Origin: CAVSUZ01 sp963834715
GTDB lineage: Bacteria > Pseudomonadota > Alphaproteobacteria > Acetobacterales > Acetobacteraceae
Length of the DNA: 64,000 nucleotides
Reading direction: 5' to 3'
Assembly: GCA_963834715.1 (NCBI GenBank)
Contig: CAWIDE010000027.1
Span: forward strand, 62,001-126,000
Shown here piece by piece: positions 35,242 to 44,043 of the stretch (positions are counted from its first letter, which is position 1; every line of letters begins with the position of its first letter). The position numbers and the translations under genes were made by a program. The notes below the pieces were generated by a model. The model was not told the DNA's origin. It did no database searches and saw only the letters and a program-made list of their open reading frames with translations.

Positions 35242-35620
35242 ATGGCAACCTACACTGCAAAAGTCACTTGGAGGCTGAGGGACGGCGAGGATTTTCCGCG
35301 CGGTCGTTATAGCGGCGGTCACACGGTGAGCTTCCACGGCGGGATATCGGTCCCGGCATCTGCCTCACCGCACGTTGTCGGCAAGTGGGCGGTGGAGGCC
35401 GCCGTTGATCCGGAGGAAATGCTGGTCGCGGGCCGCTTTCCAACTCCACATGCTCTCCTTCCTGCACGTGGCACGGCTCGCTGGCTTCACGGTCGCCGCC
35501 TATTACGACTATGCAAGGGTGTAATGGAGGATATCGCGCCGGGCAAGCGGGCCGTAACAAAAGTCGTGCTGCATCCAAAGATCGAGTGGATGGGCTCAGC
35601 CCCAGACACGAAAAAGCTAG
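35242..35620 (+). pseudogene. OsmC-family peroxiredoxin, decayed and truncated by IS5
   Basis: ATG 35242 follows GCGAGGAG. The N-terminal part (TAKVTWRLRDGEDFPRGRYSGGHTVSFHGG, then ASASPHVVGKWAVEAAVDPEEMLVA) is a typical OsmC opening. One inserted base near 35430 moves the family sequence (LHMLSFLHVARLAGFTVAAYYDYA) out of frame. A missing base near 35512 restores it (KGVMEDIAPGKRAVTKVVLHPKIEW). At the position of the first peroxidatic cysteine (SNCHMLSF in relatives) there is no Cys in any frame. The gene is cut at codon 126 by the IS5-family copy beginning at 35621. It is a true pseudogene. Confidence 0.82.
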
Positions 35621-36798
35621 GGAAAATCTGATCAAGCCGACGTTCAGCTTGGAGGACCCTCCCATTCATATCGACATAGCAGCGAATGCGGCGCAATGAC
35701 GATACTGCGGTCCCTTTGTTTGCGAGCTGGGACACGTGCCAGCGGTGCTGCAGACAGATTCCGGCCGTCAGGTGCAGCCTAGTCGGTGGCGAACAGTGAA
35801 CAAGTTGGCCAATGCCGCGGTCACGAATAAGCGGTGCGCGTTCTTGTCCAGGCCGCGGTAGCGCACCTTAGCGAAGCCGAACAGCCGCTTGATGACGCCG
35901 ATGCTGTGCTCGACCTTGGCCCGGACCTTGGATTTGGTGCGGTTCCGCGCCTTCTCCGCCTCATCGACGGCGTCGCGATACCGATACCGGCGGTTTGTGA
36001 AGTCCTTGACGCGCGGCGCATGTTTGCGGATCACATCGCCCTGCCCCTGATAGGCTCGATCGCCCCATACCCGGGTCTCCTCGCCATGCAAGAGATCCGG
36101 CAGCACCGTCGCATCATGCACGTTGGCCGCCGTCGCCACCACTGCGTGGATGACCTTAGTCTTACTATCCACTCCGAAATGCGCTTTCATCCCGAAATAC
36201 CATTGGTTGCCCTTCTTGGTTCGATGCATCTCGGGATCGCGGGACTTGGTGGCATTCTTGGTCGAACTCGGCGCGCTGATGATGGTCGCGTCAACAATCG
36301 TACCTGCATTCACCTTGAGGCCCCGGGCTTCAAGGTGCTCGTGCACTCGCTCGAATATCTGCTGTCCGAGCTCGTGCTTCTCCAGCAGGTGGCGGAACTT
36401 GCACACTATGGTCTCATCCGGCGCCGGCTCGCGCCCGAGGTCGACGCCGACAAATCGCCGCATCGACACTGACTCGTACAACGCCTCCTCAACCGCGGGA
36501 TCGGAAAGGTTGAACCATAGCTGCAAGAAATAGATCCGCAGCATCCGCTCCAGCCCAACCGGCGGGCGCCCGTTGCCAGGCTGGGGATAGACCGGCTCGA
36601 TGAGTGCACACAGCTCTTGCCACGGCACAACCTGATCCATCTCTCCCAGAAACGCTGCCCGACGCGTGCTCTTCCCGAAGAACTCAAAACCCGCCGTTGC
36701 CAAGGTCAGCTGCCGCATCCCAGTTCCCGCTTGGTTGCCGCAGCCGGCCCTACACGCCGTTCCGTAGCCGTGTCGAGAGGCACTTAATCAGAGTTTCC
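35621..36798 (-). mobile_element. IS5-family insertion sequence, copy 1
   Basis: This is 1178 bp, the same length as copy 2. Inverted ends are GGAAAATCTGATCAAG on the left and, on the minus strand, GGAAACTCTGATTAAG on the right. The left flank is CTAG but the right flank is CTAA, so the usual 4-bp duplication is not matched. Different broken genes lie on the two sides (OsmC on the left, an unknown gene on the right). This points to recombination or an adjacent deletion after insertion. Confidence 0.88.
35768..36718 (-). CDS. IS5-family transposase, copy 1
   Basis: A 316-residue DDE transposase, intact. Catalytic residues are within GTIVDATIISAPSS, VWGDRAYQGQ and KVEHSIGVIKRLFGF. The N-terminal part (PPVGLERMLRIYFLQLWFNLSDPAVEEALY) is the usual DUF772-like helical domain. 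It differs from copy 2 at scattered residues, so the copies are not a recent duplication. Confidence 0.95.
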   Translation of the reverse strand: MRQLTLATAGFEFFGKSTRRAAFLGEMDQVVPWQELCALIEPVYPQPGNGRPPVGLERMLRIYFLQLWFNLSDPAVEEALYESVSMRRFVGVDLGREPAPDETIVCKFRHLLEKHELGQQIFERVHEHLEARGLKVNAGTIVDATIISAPSSTKNATKSRDPEMHRTKKGNQWYFGMKAHFGVDSKTKVIHAVVATAANVHDATVLPDLLHGEETRVWGDRAYQGQGDVIRKHAPRVKDFTNRRYRYRDAVDEAEKARNRTKSKVRAKVEHSIGVIKRLFGFAKVRYRGLDKNAHRLFVTAALANLFTVRHRLGCT

Positions 36799-37006
36799 CT
36801 AAATACAGCGTGTAGCCTGACACGACCTTTTCCCCAGGCAGATCCGCAAAGATAATGTCCGTACAATCTCCCTGCTTACGCCAAAAACTTTTGCGATCGT
36901 CCCGATCACGAAGCCTGTCGTCTAAATCGAAAGGAATGAAGAATTCAATTTTGTGCCAGAAACTCAATATATCTAGCACACGGTCAACTTCGCTGAGCAT
37001 ACCCAA
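36788..37006 (-). pseudogene. N-terminal remnant of an unknown gene cut by IS5
   Basis: On the minus strand a frame begins at 37006 and gives about 69 residues of natural-looking protein (LSEVDRVLDILSFWHKIEFFIPFDLDDR, then DIIFADLPGEKVVSGYTLYL) before it runs into the IS5 right end at 36798. The rest of the gene is absent. I do not recognise the family with confidence. Confidence 0.45.
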
Positions 37007-37317
37007 GGAGACCTATCCTCCAATCCTTGTCTACCCTCCGCGCCGCGGATGCTGCGGTCAAGAGAGGTAATCACTGCTTGTGTGTCGCAGGCGAATTCGG
37101 GCGCGGACTTCCGACGCGCTCCTGATGCGGGGTCGAGCTCATGCAGAACTTCCTCGATGACTTCCGAGAACCATGACTCCGGGCATTTGTCGGCATGCTC
37201 CCTTTCAGCTCTACGGGCCGCCAGCATTCTGGGAGAGGCTGACGCGGGTAGCGCCACTTGGGCTGCAAGGCCCGCGCTGTCCGTCAATCCCTGGAGCTCC
37301 GAGGATGTCCGGTTCGC
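37007..37317. other. Stretch without an assignable gene
   Basis: A minus-strand frame (36973-37353) has some protein-like sequence (SWFSEVIEEVLHELDPASGARRK) but no start signal or family match. Nothing else is visible. Confidence 0.3.
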
Positions 37318-38088
37318 CCGAAATATCTTCCCGAAGGTCTGGACCTGGAACAAGCCCAGCGCGGGCAGTTAGCAAGGATTAACCTGCCCGGTTTGAGGGC
37401 CAACGCATGAGACGGAGTCTCCCGGTCGGCCGTCATTGTCTGCAGCTCTATTCGCAGGGCACGCCAATGGCATGAAGGTCAGGGTGATGCCGGAGGAGCT
37501 GTTGGTGGCAGGCCATAGCGGCGCGTAATATGATGCTTGGCTGATCCGGATAAGTGACGGTGATCAGTTTGGCGCTGGATTGTTCGCGATCAACCCCAAT
37601 TCCAAGATCCCGGCGCTGGTGGACCATAGCGGACAGAAGCCCGTCCGAGTGTTCGAGTCCGGTGCGATCTTGCTGTATTTGGCTGAGAAGTTCGGGGCAT
37701 TTCTGCCAAAAGACGAGAGGCGCGCGGAAGGCCTATCGTGGCTGTTTTGGCAGATGGGTAGCGCGCCATACATGGGACATGGCGGCGGGTTCGGCCACTT
37801 CAACGCCTACGCGCCGAGGAAGATTGAATACGCCATCGACCGGTTTACGATGGAGACGAAGCGGCTGCTGGACGTGCTAGACAAGCGGCTGGCGGAAATG
37901 AGTTCCTGGTAGGTGATATCTACACCCGATCTGGCTGCGTGGCCGTGGTGCGCGGGCCTGGGGAAGTTCGGGCAGTACGGGGTTGCCGAGTTCCTGTCCG
38001 TGCACGACTATAATAACGTGAATCGCTGGGCTGATGCGATCTACGCCCGGCCCGCCGTACAGCCTGGGCGGATGGTCAATCGAACTAG
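37318..38088 (+). pseudogene. yghU: YghU-type glutathione S-transferase pseudogene, 5' part
   Basis: Family sequence is spread over several frames with stops between them: PKVWTWNKPSAGS near 37335, NGMKVRVMPEELLVAGHSGA near 37470, YDAWLIRISDGDQFGAG near 37540, an open frame 37580-37912 (NPNSKIPALVDHSGQKPVRVFESGAILLYLAEKFGAFLP then SWLFWQMGSAPYMG, the thioredoxin-like domain and start of the helical domain), and then DLAAWPWCAGLGKFGQYGVAEFLSVHDYNNVNRWADAIYARPAV in another frame. At 38085-38088 it is cut by the second IS5 copy. YghU enzymes are glutathione-dependent disulfide-bond oxidoreductases. At least three frameshifts and one stop show real decay. Confidence 0.85.
38085..38088. repeat. 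Left CTAG duplication of IS5 copy 2
   Basis: CTAG is repeated at 39267-39270, bracketing the element; CTAG is the preferred IS5-subgroup target. Confidence 0.85.
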
Positions 38089-39266
38089 GGAATCTCTGAT
38101 TAAGTCCCTCTCGACACGGTCACGGAACGGCGTGTAGGGCCGGCTGGGCAACCGCGAGGGATGTGGGATGCGGCAGCTGACCTTAGCAACGGCGGGGTTT
38201 GAGCAATTCGCGAAGAGCACGCGTCGGGCGGCATTTCTGGACGAAATGGATCGCGTGGTGCCGTGGCGAATGCTATGCACGCTGATCGAGCCAGTTTATC
38301 CCAAGCCCGGCAACGGACGCCCGCCGGTTGGGCTGGAGCGGATGCTGCGGATCTATTTCCTGCAGCTCTGGTTCAACCTGTCAGATCCGGCGGTGGAGGA
38401 GGCGCTCTACGAATCAGTGTCGATGCGACGGTTTGCCGGCATTGACCTTGGTCGTGAGCCGGTGCCTGACGAAACCACGGTTTGCAAGTTCCGCCACCTG
38501 CTGGAGAAGCACGATCTCGGGCGGAAAATTTTCGAGCTGGCACACGAACATCTGGAGGCACGCGGGCTTAAGGTGAACGCGGGCACGATCGTTGACGCCA
38601 CCATCATCAGCGCGCCGAGCTCCACCAAGAACACGACGAAATCGCGCGATCCCGAGATGCACCAGACCAAAAAGGGCAACCAGTGGTATTTCGGGATGAA
38701 GGCGCATTTCGGGGTGGATAGCAGGACAAAGGTGATTCACGCGGTGGTGGCGACGGCGGCAAACATACACGATGCCACGGTGCTGCCGGACCTGCTGCAT
38801 GGCGAGGAAACCCGGGTATGGGGCGACCGGGCCTACCAAGGTCAGAGTGACGTGATCCGCAAACATGCGCCGAATGCCAAAGACTTTACCAACCGCCGGT
38901 GTCGGTATCGCGACGCCATCGATGAGGCGGAGAAGGCGCGGAACCGCACCAAATCCAAGGTCCGGGCCAAGGTCGAGCACAGCATCGGTGTCATCAAGCG
39001 GGTGTTCGGCTTCGCCAAGGTGCGCTACCGCGGGCTGGACAAGAACGCGCACCGCTTATTCGTGACCTCGGCATTGGCCAACTTGTTCATTGTTCGCCAC
39101 CGACTACGCTGCACCTGACAGGCGGAATCTATCTGCAGCACCGCTGGCAAGTGTCCCAGATCGCAAGAAAGGGACCGCAACATCGTCATTGCGCTGCATT
39201 CGCTGCTACATCGATATGAACGGGCGCTCCTCCTCCAAGCCGAATGTCGGCTTGATCAGACTTTCC
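38089..39266 (+). mobile_element. IS5-family insertion sequence, copy 2
   Basis: This is 1178 bp with inverted ends (GGAATCTCTGATTAAG on the left; GGAAAGTCTGATCAAG on the right, minus strand) and a perfect CTAG target duplication. Both flanks belong to the same yghU pseudogene and join in frame when the element and one CTAG are removed, so this is a clean single insertion. Confidence 0.93.
38168..39118 (+). CDS. IS5-family transposase, copy 2
   Basis: An intact 316-residue DDE transposase that differs from copy 1 at scattered positions. Catalytic motifs are NAGTIVDATIISAPSS, RVWGDRAYQGQSD and KVEHSIGVIKRVFGF. Confidence 0.95.
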   Translation: MRQLTLATAGFEQFAKSTRRAAFLDEMDRVVPWRMLCTLIEPVYPKPGNGRPPVGLERMLRIYFLQLWFNLSDPAVEEALYESVSMRRFAGIDLGREPVPDETTVCKFRHLLEKHDLGRKIFELAHEHLEARGLKVNAGTIVDATIISAPSSTKNTTKSRDPEMHQTKKGNQWYFGMKAHFGVDSRTKVIHAVVATAANIHDATVLPDLLHGEETRVWGDRAYQGQSDVIRKHAPNAKDFTNRRCRYRDAIDEAEKARNRTKSKVRAKVEHSIGVIKRVFGFAKVRYRGLDKNAHRLFVTSALANLFIVRHRLRCT

Positions 39267-39358
39267 CTAGCGGTGAGCCGTCGAGCCAGTTGCACGAGCG
39301 GCATGACGCCAGCGATTTCGAAACGAAGACGGAGGGATTAGGGAGGCATTCCGTTCTC
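39267..39358 (+). pseudogene. yghU: YghU-type glutathione S-transferase pseudogene, 3' end
   Basis: After the IS5 copy the frame continues as S-G-E-P-S-S-Q-L-H-E-R-H-D-A-S-D-F-E-T-K, the usual YghU ending, to a TGA at 39356-39358. It joins with RMVNRT at 38072-38088. Confidence 0.82.
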
Positions 39359-39721
39359 TGAGGAGGGCGGTGGGCGCATTCGCTATGAGGAGGCTGGCAG
39401 CCGTTTCCGCTGATGGTGTACCGCCCGCGGTTGCTGAGACATCGGGGTGAAGCCTATGCGGCGACAGCTGCAGAGGATCATGGCGGCATCACCGCCGTCA
39501 CCACCGAACCGGCCCACGCGCACGAGAGGCGGGCAGCAGAGGCCGAGATGGCAGCGTACGCCGCCGCCCTGTGTTGCGGATTGACCTGAAGCCTTGTCTA
39601 TCATGACGCCGTGATAGATCGAGCTTCCTGGCTCAAGCGGGGTTACAACCAGCAAAATTTGCGAGTTCAGTTTTGTGCAGCGGAACCACGGCCTGGGCGT
39701 CCCTAATGGGGGCTTGCAGGG
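39359..39721. other. Gene-free stretch
   Basis: No frame in this stretch is convincing. It ends where cold-shock-like sequence begins. Probably eroded DNA. Confidence 0.4.
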
Positions 39722-39859
39722 ACGGCAAAGACGTGTTCGTTCACACTTCGGCACTTGGCCGCAGCCGGCATCACCGATCTTAATCCGGGCTAGGTCGTCC
39801 GGCTCCAGGTGGTCACCGGCAAGAAGGGCCCTGAAGCGTCGTCCATCGAACTCACCTGA
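39722..39859 (+). pseudogene. Cold-shock domain protein remnant
   Basis: The second half of a CspA-type domain is visible: DGKDVFVHTSAL, then a shift of one base, then AAAGITDLNPG, an in-frame TAG, and VVRLQVVTGKKGPEASSIELT with a final TGA at 39857-39859. The RNP-1 half of the protein is not recognisable. Confidence 0.65.
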
Positions 39860-39932
39860 TACCGGCCGCCACTTGGCAACCCGGCGGGAGTGACGCTAGA
39901 TTTGACTGCGTCCGCATCGGAAGGAGAGGACT

Positions 39933-40061
39933 ATGCTCAAGCACATCATCCTTGCTCTCGCGGTCATCTGCGGCATTTCCGCCGGCACCCTGGCGGTTTC
40001 CGGTCTGACGGCGGGTTCCGCGGCGGCCTGCGATCAGACCCCGGATCCAAAGACCACCTAA
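39933..40061 (+). CDS. Short secreted peptide precursor
   Basis: An ATG at 39933, 5 bases after a strong AAGGAGAGGA ribosome site, starts a 42-residue frame. Residues 1-32 form a signal peptide (KHIILALAVICGISAGTLAV, then an Ala-rich A-x-A end). The mature part would be only CDQTPDPKTT or a little more; the Cys after SAAA could instead be a lipoprotein-like site. The frame is intact in an area where every neighbour is broken. The family is unknown. Confidence 0.5.
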   Translation: MLKHIILALAVICGISAGTLAVSGLTAGSAAACDQTPDPKTT

Positions 40062-40308
40062 CCTGATCGGCTAGGGGGCGCGGCGCGACCTCGGGCACTT
40101 ACGTCCAGTAGCGGGACAAACGCTACGGTGTTGTCGCCGGCTTCTACATGTTCGATGGTGCGGGACAACCGCCACAACTCCGCTTACCTCTTCGGCGCGA
40201 TATGCCCAGCCCGCGCTGTCGGAGCGGCAGTAATCATGCCGAGCGCCAATGCTGAGGCGATGAACGAGCACATGAGCTCCTCGACCTCGATCATTCGTTG
40301 GGCTGTCG

Positions 40309-40423
40309 TTGACCCGTCCCGCCATCAAGCGCTATCTTGTGGAACACAACGCCGAGCCGAAGCCGTTCATCTGGACCGCATCAGCGGCGTCTATCCTGGC
40401 GAAACTCAATCAGCTGTCTGAAC
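40309..40423 (+). pseudogene. IS630-family transposase C-terminal remnant
   Basis: The frame reads TRPAIKRYLVEHNAEPKPFIWTASAASILAKLNQLSE, the characteristic C-terminus of IS630-type transposases (lower-case identity by pattern only). It is cut at 40424 by the IS6-family element. Upstream, to 40062, no further IS630 sequence was recognised. Confidence 0.7.
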
Positions 40424-41396
40424 GGCTCTGTCAGCGTTCGGGCCTGCTCGTGAGCAACATGCTCAGGCTGTGGAACCTCCCGTTCAAGCAGCTTGCAGGA
40501 TACCGAGCGCGATGGCTGTCCGGCGCATATGGTGAAAGCGCCGTGCAGCGGCGGGAACGTGTTGGCACATGCGAGATCGAGAGCGGAGGAAGTTCCGGAG
40601 CTCGTCGTGACCGCGGCAATATCGTCTTGCTGATGGGACGCTTTTGAAGCCGAGCATCGGTCGACATCGGCCCTTGACGCCACGATGATCCTGCTCGAGG
40701 CGATTGTTGAGGTAGCAGTTTGTCCGATGCCACACACGGCTGCCGAGCTCCATCCGGATCGCCCGGGGATAGCCGTCGTGGCCGTCCGTCGTGACCCGGT
40801 CAGGGATCACACCGGTGACCGCCTTTGCTGATCGAAAGAAACGCTTGGCCGCGGCCAGGTTGCGGTGCTCGCTGAGCATGACATCGACCAGGGCGCCATC
40901 ACGATCAATCGCGCGGTACAGGTACTTCCAATGGCCGTGCACCCGAATATACGTCTCGTCGACGTACCAGCTACGGCCGACTTTGCCCTTTCGGCTTTGG
41001 CGGAGCTCCGCCGCCAGTGTGGGGGTAAGCTTTGCCTCCCAATCGCGGACCGCCTCATAGGTGAACACGATGCCGCGGACCAGGAACATCTCAGCCAGAT
41101 CTCGTAGACTGAGTTTGTAGCGGAGCCGCCAAGAGCACCACGAGCGCGATCACGTCGCTCGGATATTGCGTCCGGTTCAGCAGGCCACTGCTCCGTTCGT
41201 TGAACTGCCTATTGCACTCGCGGCAGCGGAACCGGCGATACCCCTGCGCCGTGCGCTCCGGCCGCTCCGTAATAGCCGCCGAACCGCAGCCAACACACCG
41301 CATCGCCATCCCTGCCCCGGCCAAAGGGCCAGGACCTTACCGGAAGGTCCTCGTGCCGACCAGCTGTCCCAGACTGGCGCGATCCCTGACAGAACC
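40424..41396 (-). mobile_element. IS6-family insertion sequence, copy 2
   Basis: This is 973 bp with terminal repeats GGCTCTGTCAGC on the left and, on the minus strand, GGTTCTGTCAGG on the right. No matching 8-bp duplication was found in the flanks (GTCTGAAC versus TGCCGGCG), as is common after IS6-type replicative transposition and recombination. Confidence 0.87.
40484..41303 (-). pseudogene. IS6-family transposase, copy 2, frameshifted
   Basis: The N-terminal frame (MRCVGCGSAAITERPERTAQGYRRF to SDVIALVVL) shifts at 41131/41132, where one extra base precedes WRLRYKLSLRDLAEMF. The rest is a complete DDE domain: SWYVDETYIRVHGHWKYLYRAIDRDG, VTTDGHDGYPRAI and YLNNRLEQDHRGVKGR. The product would be inactive unless frameshifting occurs. 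Confidence 0.9.
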
Positions 41397-41442
41397 TGCC
41401 GGCGACGTTCAGGCTTGAGCCGAGGCCTCAGAGTTGCGTGGG

Positions 41443-43596
41443 TCAGGCCCCGGAACCTGTGATGAGGCGGGTGCCGCGCCGGAAGGTCAGGTAGGCCCAG
41501 AGCCAGGTCACGAGCACCCCCAGTCGATTGCGCGCGCTCACCAGGAACGCCAGATGGGCCGCGCCCCAAAGCCACCAGGCAGGGGCACCGCTAACCCAAA
41601 GCCAGCCGAAATTCGCGACCGCCGCTTGCCGTCCGATCGTGGCCAGGCTGCCGTAGTGGCGGTACTGGAACGGCGGCGGGGCGGCGCGGCCGGCGAGCGC
41701 CGCCCGGATCGCCTTGCCGGCGTAAGCGCCGCCCTGCTTCGCGGCCGGCGCCAGTCCCGGGACCGGATCGCCGCCCCAAGCATCGCAGATGGCCGTATCA
41801 CCGATGACGAAGATCTCGGGGCGACCAGGCACTCTCAGCTCGGGATCCACTTGCACCCGCCCGGCGCGGTCCGCCTCGGCTCCGATCCACGCCGCCGCAG
41901 GCGACGCGGCAACCCCGGCCGCCCATAGCACCGTGCGGGCGGCGACCCGCTCGGCTCCGACGGCGACCCCTTCGGCGTCGATCACCCGAACCTTACAGTT
42001 TGTCCTGACCTCCACCCCCAGGGCGGCCAGCGAGCGGACGGCAGCCGCGGACAACGGTGGCGGAAAGCTCGGGAGCACGCGGTCGGCGGACTGCACCAGA
42101 AGGATGCGGGCCGTGGCGGGATCGATCGTCCGGAACTCGCGGGTTAGACCGTTCCGCGCCAATTCCGCGAGTGCGCCGGCAAGCTCGACGCCGGTGGGAC
42201 CCGCGCCGACGATGACGAAGGTCAGCCACGCCCGCCGCGCGTCCTCATCCGCGCTGCCCTCCGCCTCCTCAAAGGCGAGCAGCAGCCGCCGCCGGATAGC
42301 GAGCGCATCCTCAATGCCTTTGAGGCCGGGCGCGAAAGGCGCCCAATCGTCGCGGTCGAAATAACTGTGGCGCGCACCCGTTGCCAGCACCAGGAAGTCG
42401 TAATCCAGGTGCCCGCGGTCGAGCATGACCCGGCGTGAGCCCGCATCAATGGCGGTGACTTGCCCGAGCAGCACGCGCACGTTTGCCTGATTTCGGAAAA
42501 TCTCCCGTAGCGGCACCGCGATGTCGCCCGGCGACAGCCCCGCGGTGGCCACTTGATATAGCAGTGGCTGGAACAGGTGGTAATTGTGCTGGTCGACCAG
42601 GGTCACGCGGCAGGATGCATGGCGCAACGCTCGCACCGCAGCAACGCCGCCAAAACCACCACCGACGACGACTACTCGCGGCAAGCGCGCGACCGCAGCG
42701 GCAGGCAGAGCCTCGAACCGCGGAAATCGACGCCGCAGCCAGTTGGCGAGCGAGTGGTCGAGCGAGATCGCGCCGGCTCCGAACAGCAACGGCAGGCCCA
42801 GGAGGGGTAGGTTGAGGAGCACGAGCCAGTCAGGCTGGACGCCTCGGAAGAACACAGGCAGGGTTGCGGGCAGCAGAGCGATGAACAGCAGCGCCGCAAG
42901 GCGCGTCCACAAACCTAGCGCGAGCGCAGCCGCGAACACGAGCAGCAGCCATGGTGGCAGGCCGGCTCCCATTCCTGACATCCGCGGCAACCATTGCATC
43001 CCCATGCCCGCAGGAAGGTCGCTACCCAGGAACCGGTCCGAGCCGAGCGCGAGGGTCGCAAGGGCTGTGCTGATCCACAGTCGTAACAGTAGATTGTAGA
43101 CCGGCCCGAACCGCCCGGTCAGACTCGCCAGCCCGCGACTAATCGCGCGTGCAAACGGCAATGCCGACGCCTCAATGCCGAAGCGGAACGCGTCTTCGAG
43201 CGAGAACGGGCCCGGCCCAGTATTACAACCTCCGAGTAGCGCCGCTGCGTAGGGCGCCGTCTGCGTGTGCCCGGGGAGATGGAGCGCGAGCACCTGGACC
43301 AGCAAGGCGGCTGCGGCGACGCGGGTCAATAAGCCGGTCGCGAGAAGTAACGGGCAGATTGTTTGTATAAAAATACCGACCCCGGTCGTCGCAATGCGCT
43401 CCAGCATAGACCCGTGTTCGACCACAGGCAGCCAATTTGACGGAAGCATGTGCTGCATCACGTCCGTCAGCAGGAATCCCTGAGCGAGCCATAACCTGAT
43501 CAGAAGGTCGAGCACCGGACCGAGCACCCGCCCCAGGGAGGCGCCGAAGCTAATGAGTTGATCGATTCGCCGGGCGATAGTGGTGAGCAATGACAT
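41443..43596 (-). CDS. DoxX-DoxX-NDH2 fusion: membrane FAD/NAD(P) oxidoreductase
   Basis: A 717-residue protein with two parts. Residues 1-290 form two tandem DoxX-like four-helix units; each ends with a motif of the type GPGPFSLEDAF (127-137) or GAGAISLDHSLANWLRR (273-289). From residue 306 it is a type II NADH dehydrogenase-like flavoprotein: RVVVVGGGFGGVAAVRAL (FAD), NYHLFQPLLYQVATAGLSPGDIA, LVLATGARHSYF, FVIVGAGPTGVELAGALAEL (NAD(P)H) and IFVIGDTA (second FAD contact). It ends with a hydrophobic C-terminal anchor (AAHLAFLVSARNRL, TWLWAYLTF). NDH-2 enzymes pass electrons from NADH to quinone; DoxX/DoxD domains occur in quinone-linked thiosulfate oxidation. The fusion suggests a membrane quinone reductase whose DoxX part may shape quinone access or partner binding. 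No damage is visible. Confidence 0.88.
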   Translation of the reverse strand: MSLLTTIARRIDQLISFGASLGRVLGPVLDLLIRLWLAQGFLLTDVMQHMLPSNWLPVVEHGSMLERIATTGVGIFIQTICPLLLATGLLTRVAAAALLVQVLALHLPGHTQTAPYAAALLGGCNTGPGPFSLEDAFRFGIEASALPFARAISRGLASLTGRFGPVYNLLLRLWISTALATLALGSDRFLGSDLPAGMGMQWLPRMSGMGAGLPPWLLLVFAAALALGLWTRLAALLFIALLPATLPVFFRGVQPDWLVLLNLPLLGLPLLFGAGAISLDHSLANWLRRRFPRFEALPAAAVARLPRVVVVGGGFGGVAAVRALRHASCRVTLVDQHNYHLFQPLLYQVATAGLSPGDIAVPLREIFRNQANVRVLLGQVTAIDAGSRRVMLDRGHLDYDFLVLATGARHSYFDRDDWAPFAPGLKGIEDALAIRRRLLLAFEEAEGSADEDARRAWLTFVIVGAGPTGVELAGALAELARNGLTREFRTIDPATARILLVQSADRVLPSFPPPLSAAAVRSLAALGVEVRTNCKVRVIDAEGVAVGAERVAARTVLWAAGVAASPAAAWIGAEADRAGRVQVDPELRVPGRPEIFVIGDTAICDAWGGDPVPGLAPAAKQGGAYAGKAIRAALAGRAAPPPFQYRHYGSLATIGRQAAVANFGWLWVSGAPAWWLWGAAHLAFLVSARNRLGVLVTWLWAYLTFRRGTRLITGSGA

Positions 43597-43992
43597 CGGA
43601 CACCTGACCTGTTCGCGGTGGCCGGCGGGCTGCCTGCATTGGCAAACGCCGCCGCTCGGGCTAGTGCTTCCTCAATCCGACAATGGAGTGCCGGCCTGCC
43701 CTCGCTGGTGTGGTGCTAGGGCCAAGTACGCCCGCAGGACCCAGAATGCGGCGTCGGCTGATCTTGCGGACTAGAGTCTCCGGGCCGAACGTGCGATCGG
43801 CCTCCATCCTGCATTGGAGAATGGTGCCTCGTTGTGAGGAGGCCACCGGGGATTGCCGGTGGCCAATGGTGCAAGTTTGCCACCAGCGGTCGCTCGGACG
43901 ACGCTAACAAAGCACCAACACTGCAAGCGAGAAACAGCGCTAACGCCGTGATCAGCATGATTGGAACCACCGGAAAATTCCCCTCACCACGG
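43597..43992. other. Stretch with one doubtful small membrane ORF
   Basis: A minus-strand frame (43716-43970) starts with V-P-I-M-L-I-T-A-L-A-L-F-L-A-C-S-V-G-A-L-L-A, one hydrophobic helix after a GAGGGG site, then polar sequence. It may be a small membrane protein upstream of which an IS66 copy has inserted. Nothing else is seen. Confidence 0.3.
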
Positions 43993-44000
43993 GTTTAAGC
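43993..44000. repeat. Left target duplication of IS66 copy A
   Basis: GTTTAAGC, repeated exactly at 46552-46559 on the other side of the element. Confidence 0.93.
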
Positions 44001-44043
44001 GTAAGCGAAGTGTTGAGGCCCTTCTTTCGCTGGAGGCGCGGAT

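Noticed and set aside
39383..39754. Minus-strand 123-codon frame
   Set aside because: No start signal, odd composition rich in Cys, Pro and Arg, and overlapping the eroded region before the cold-shock remnant.
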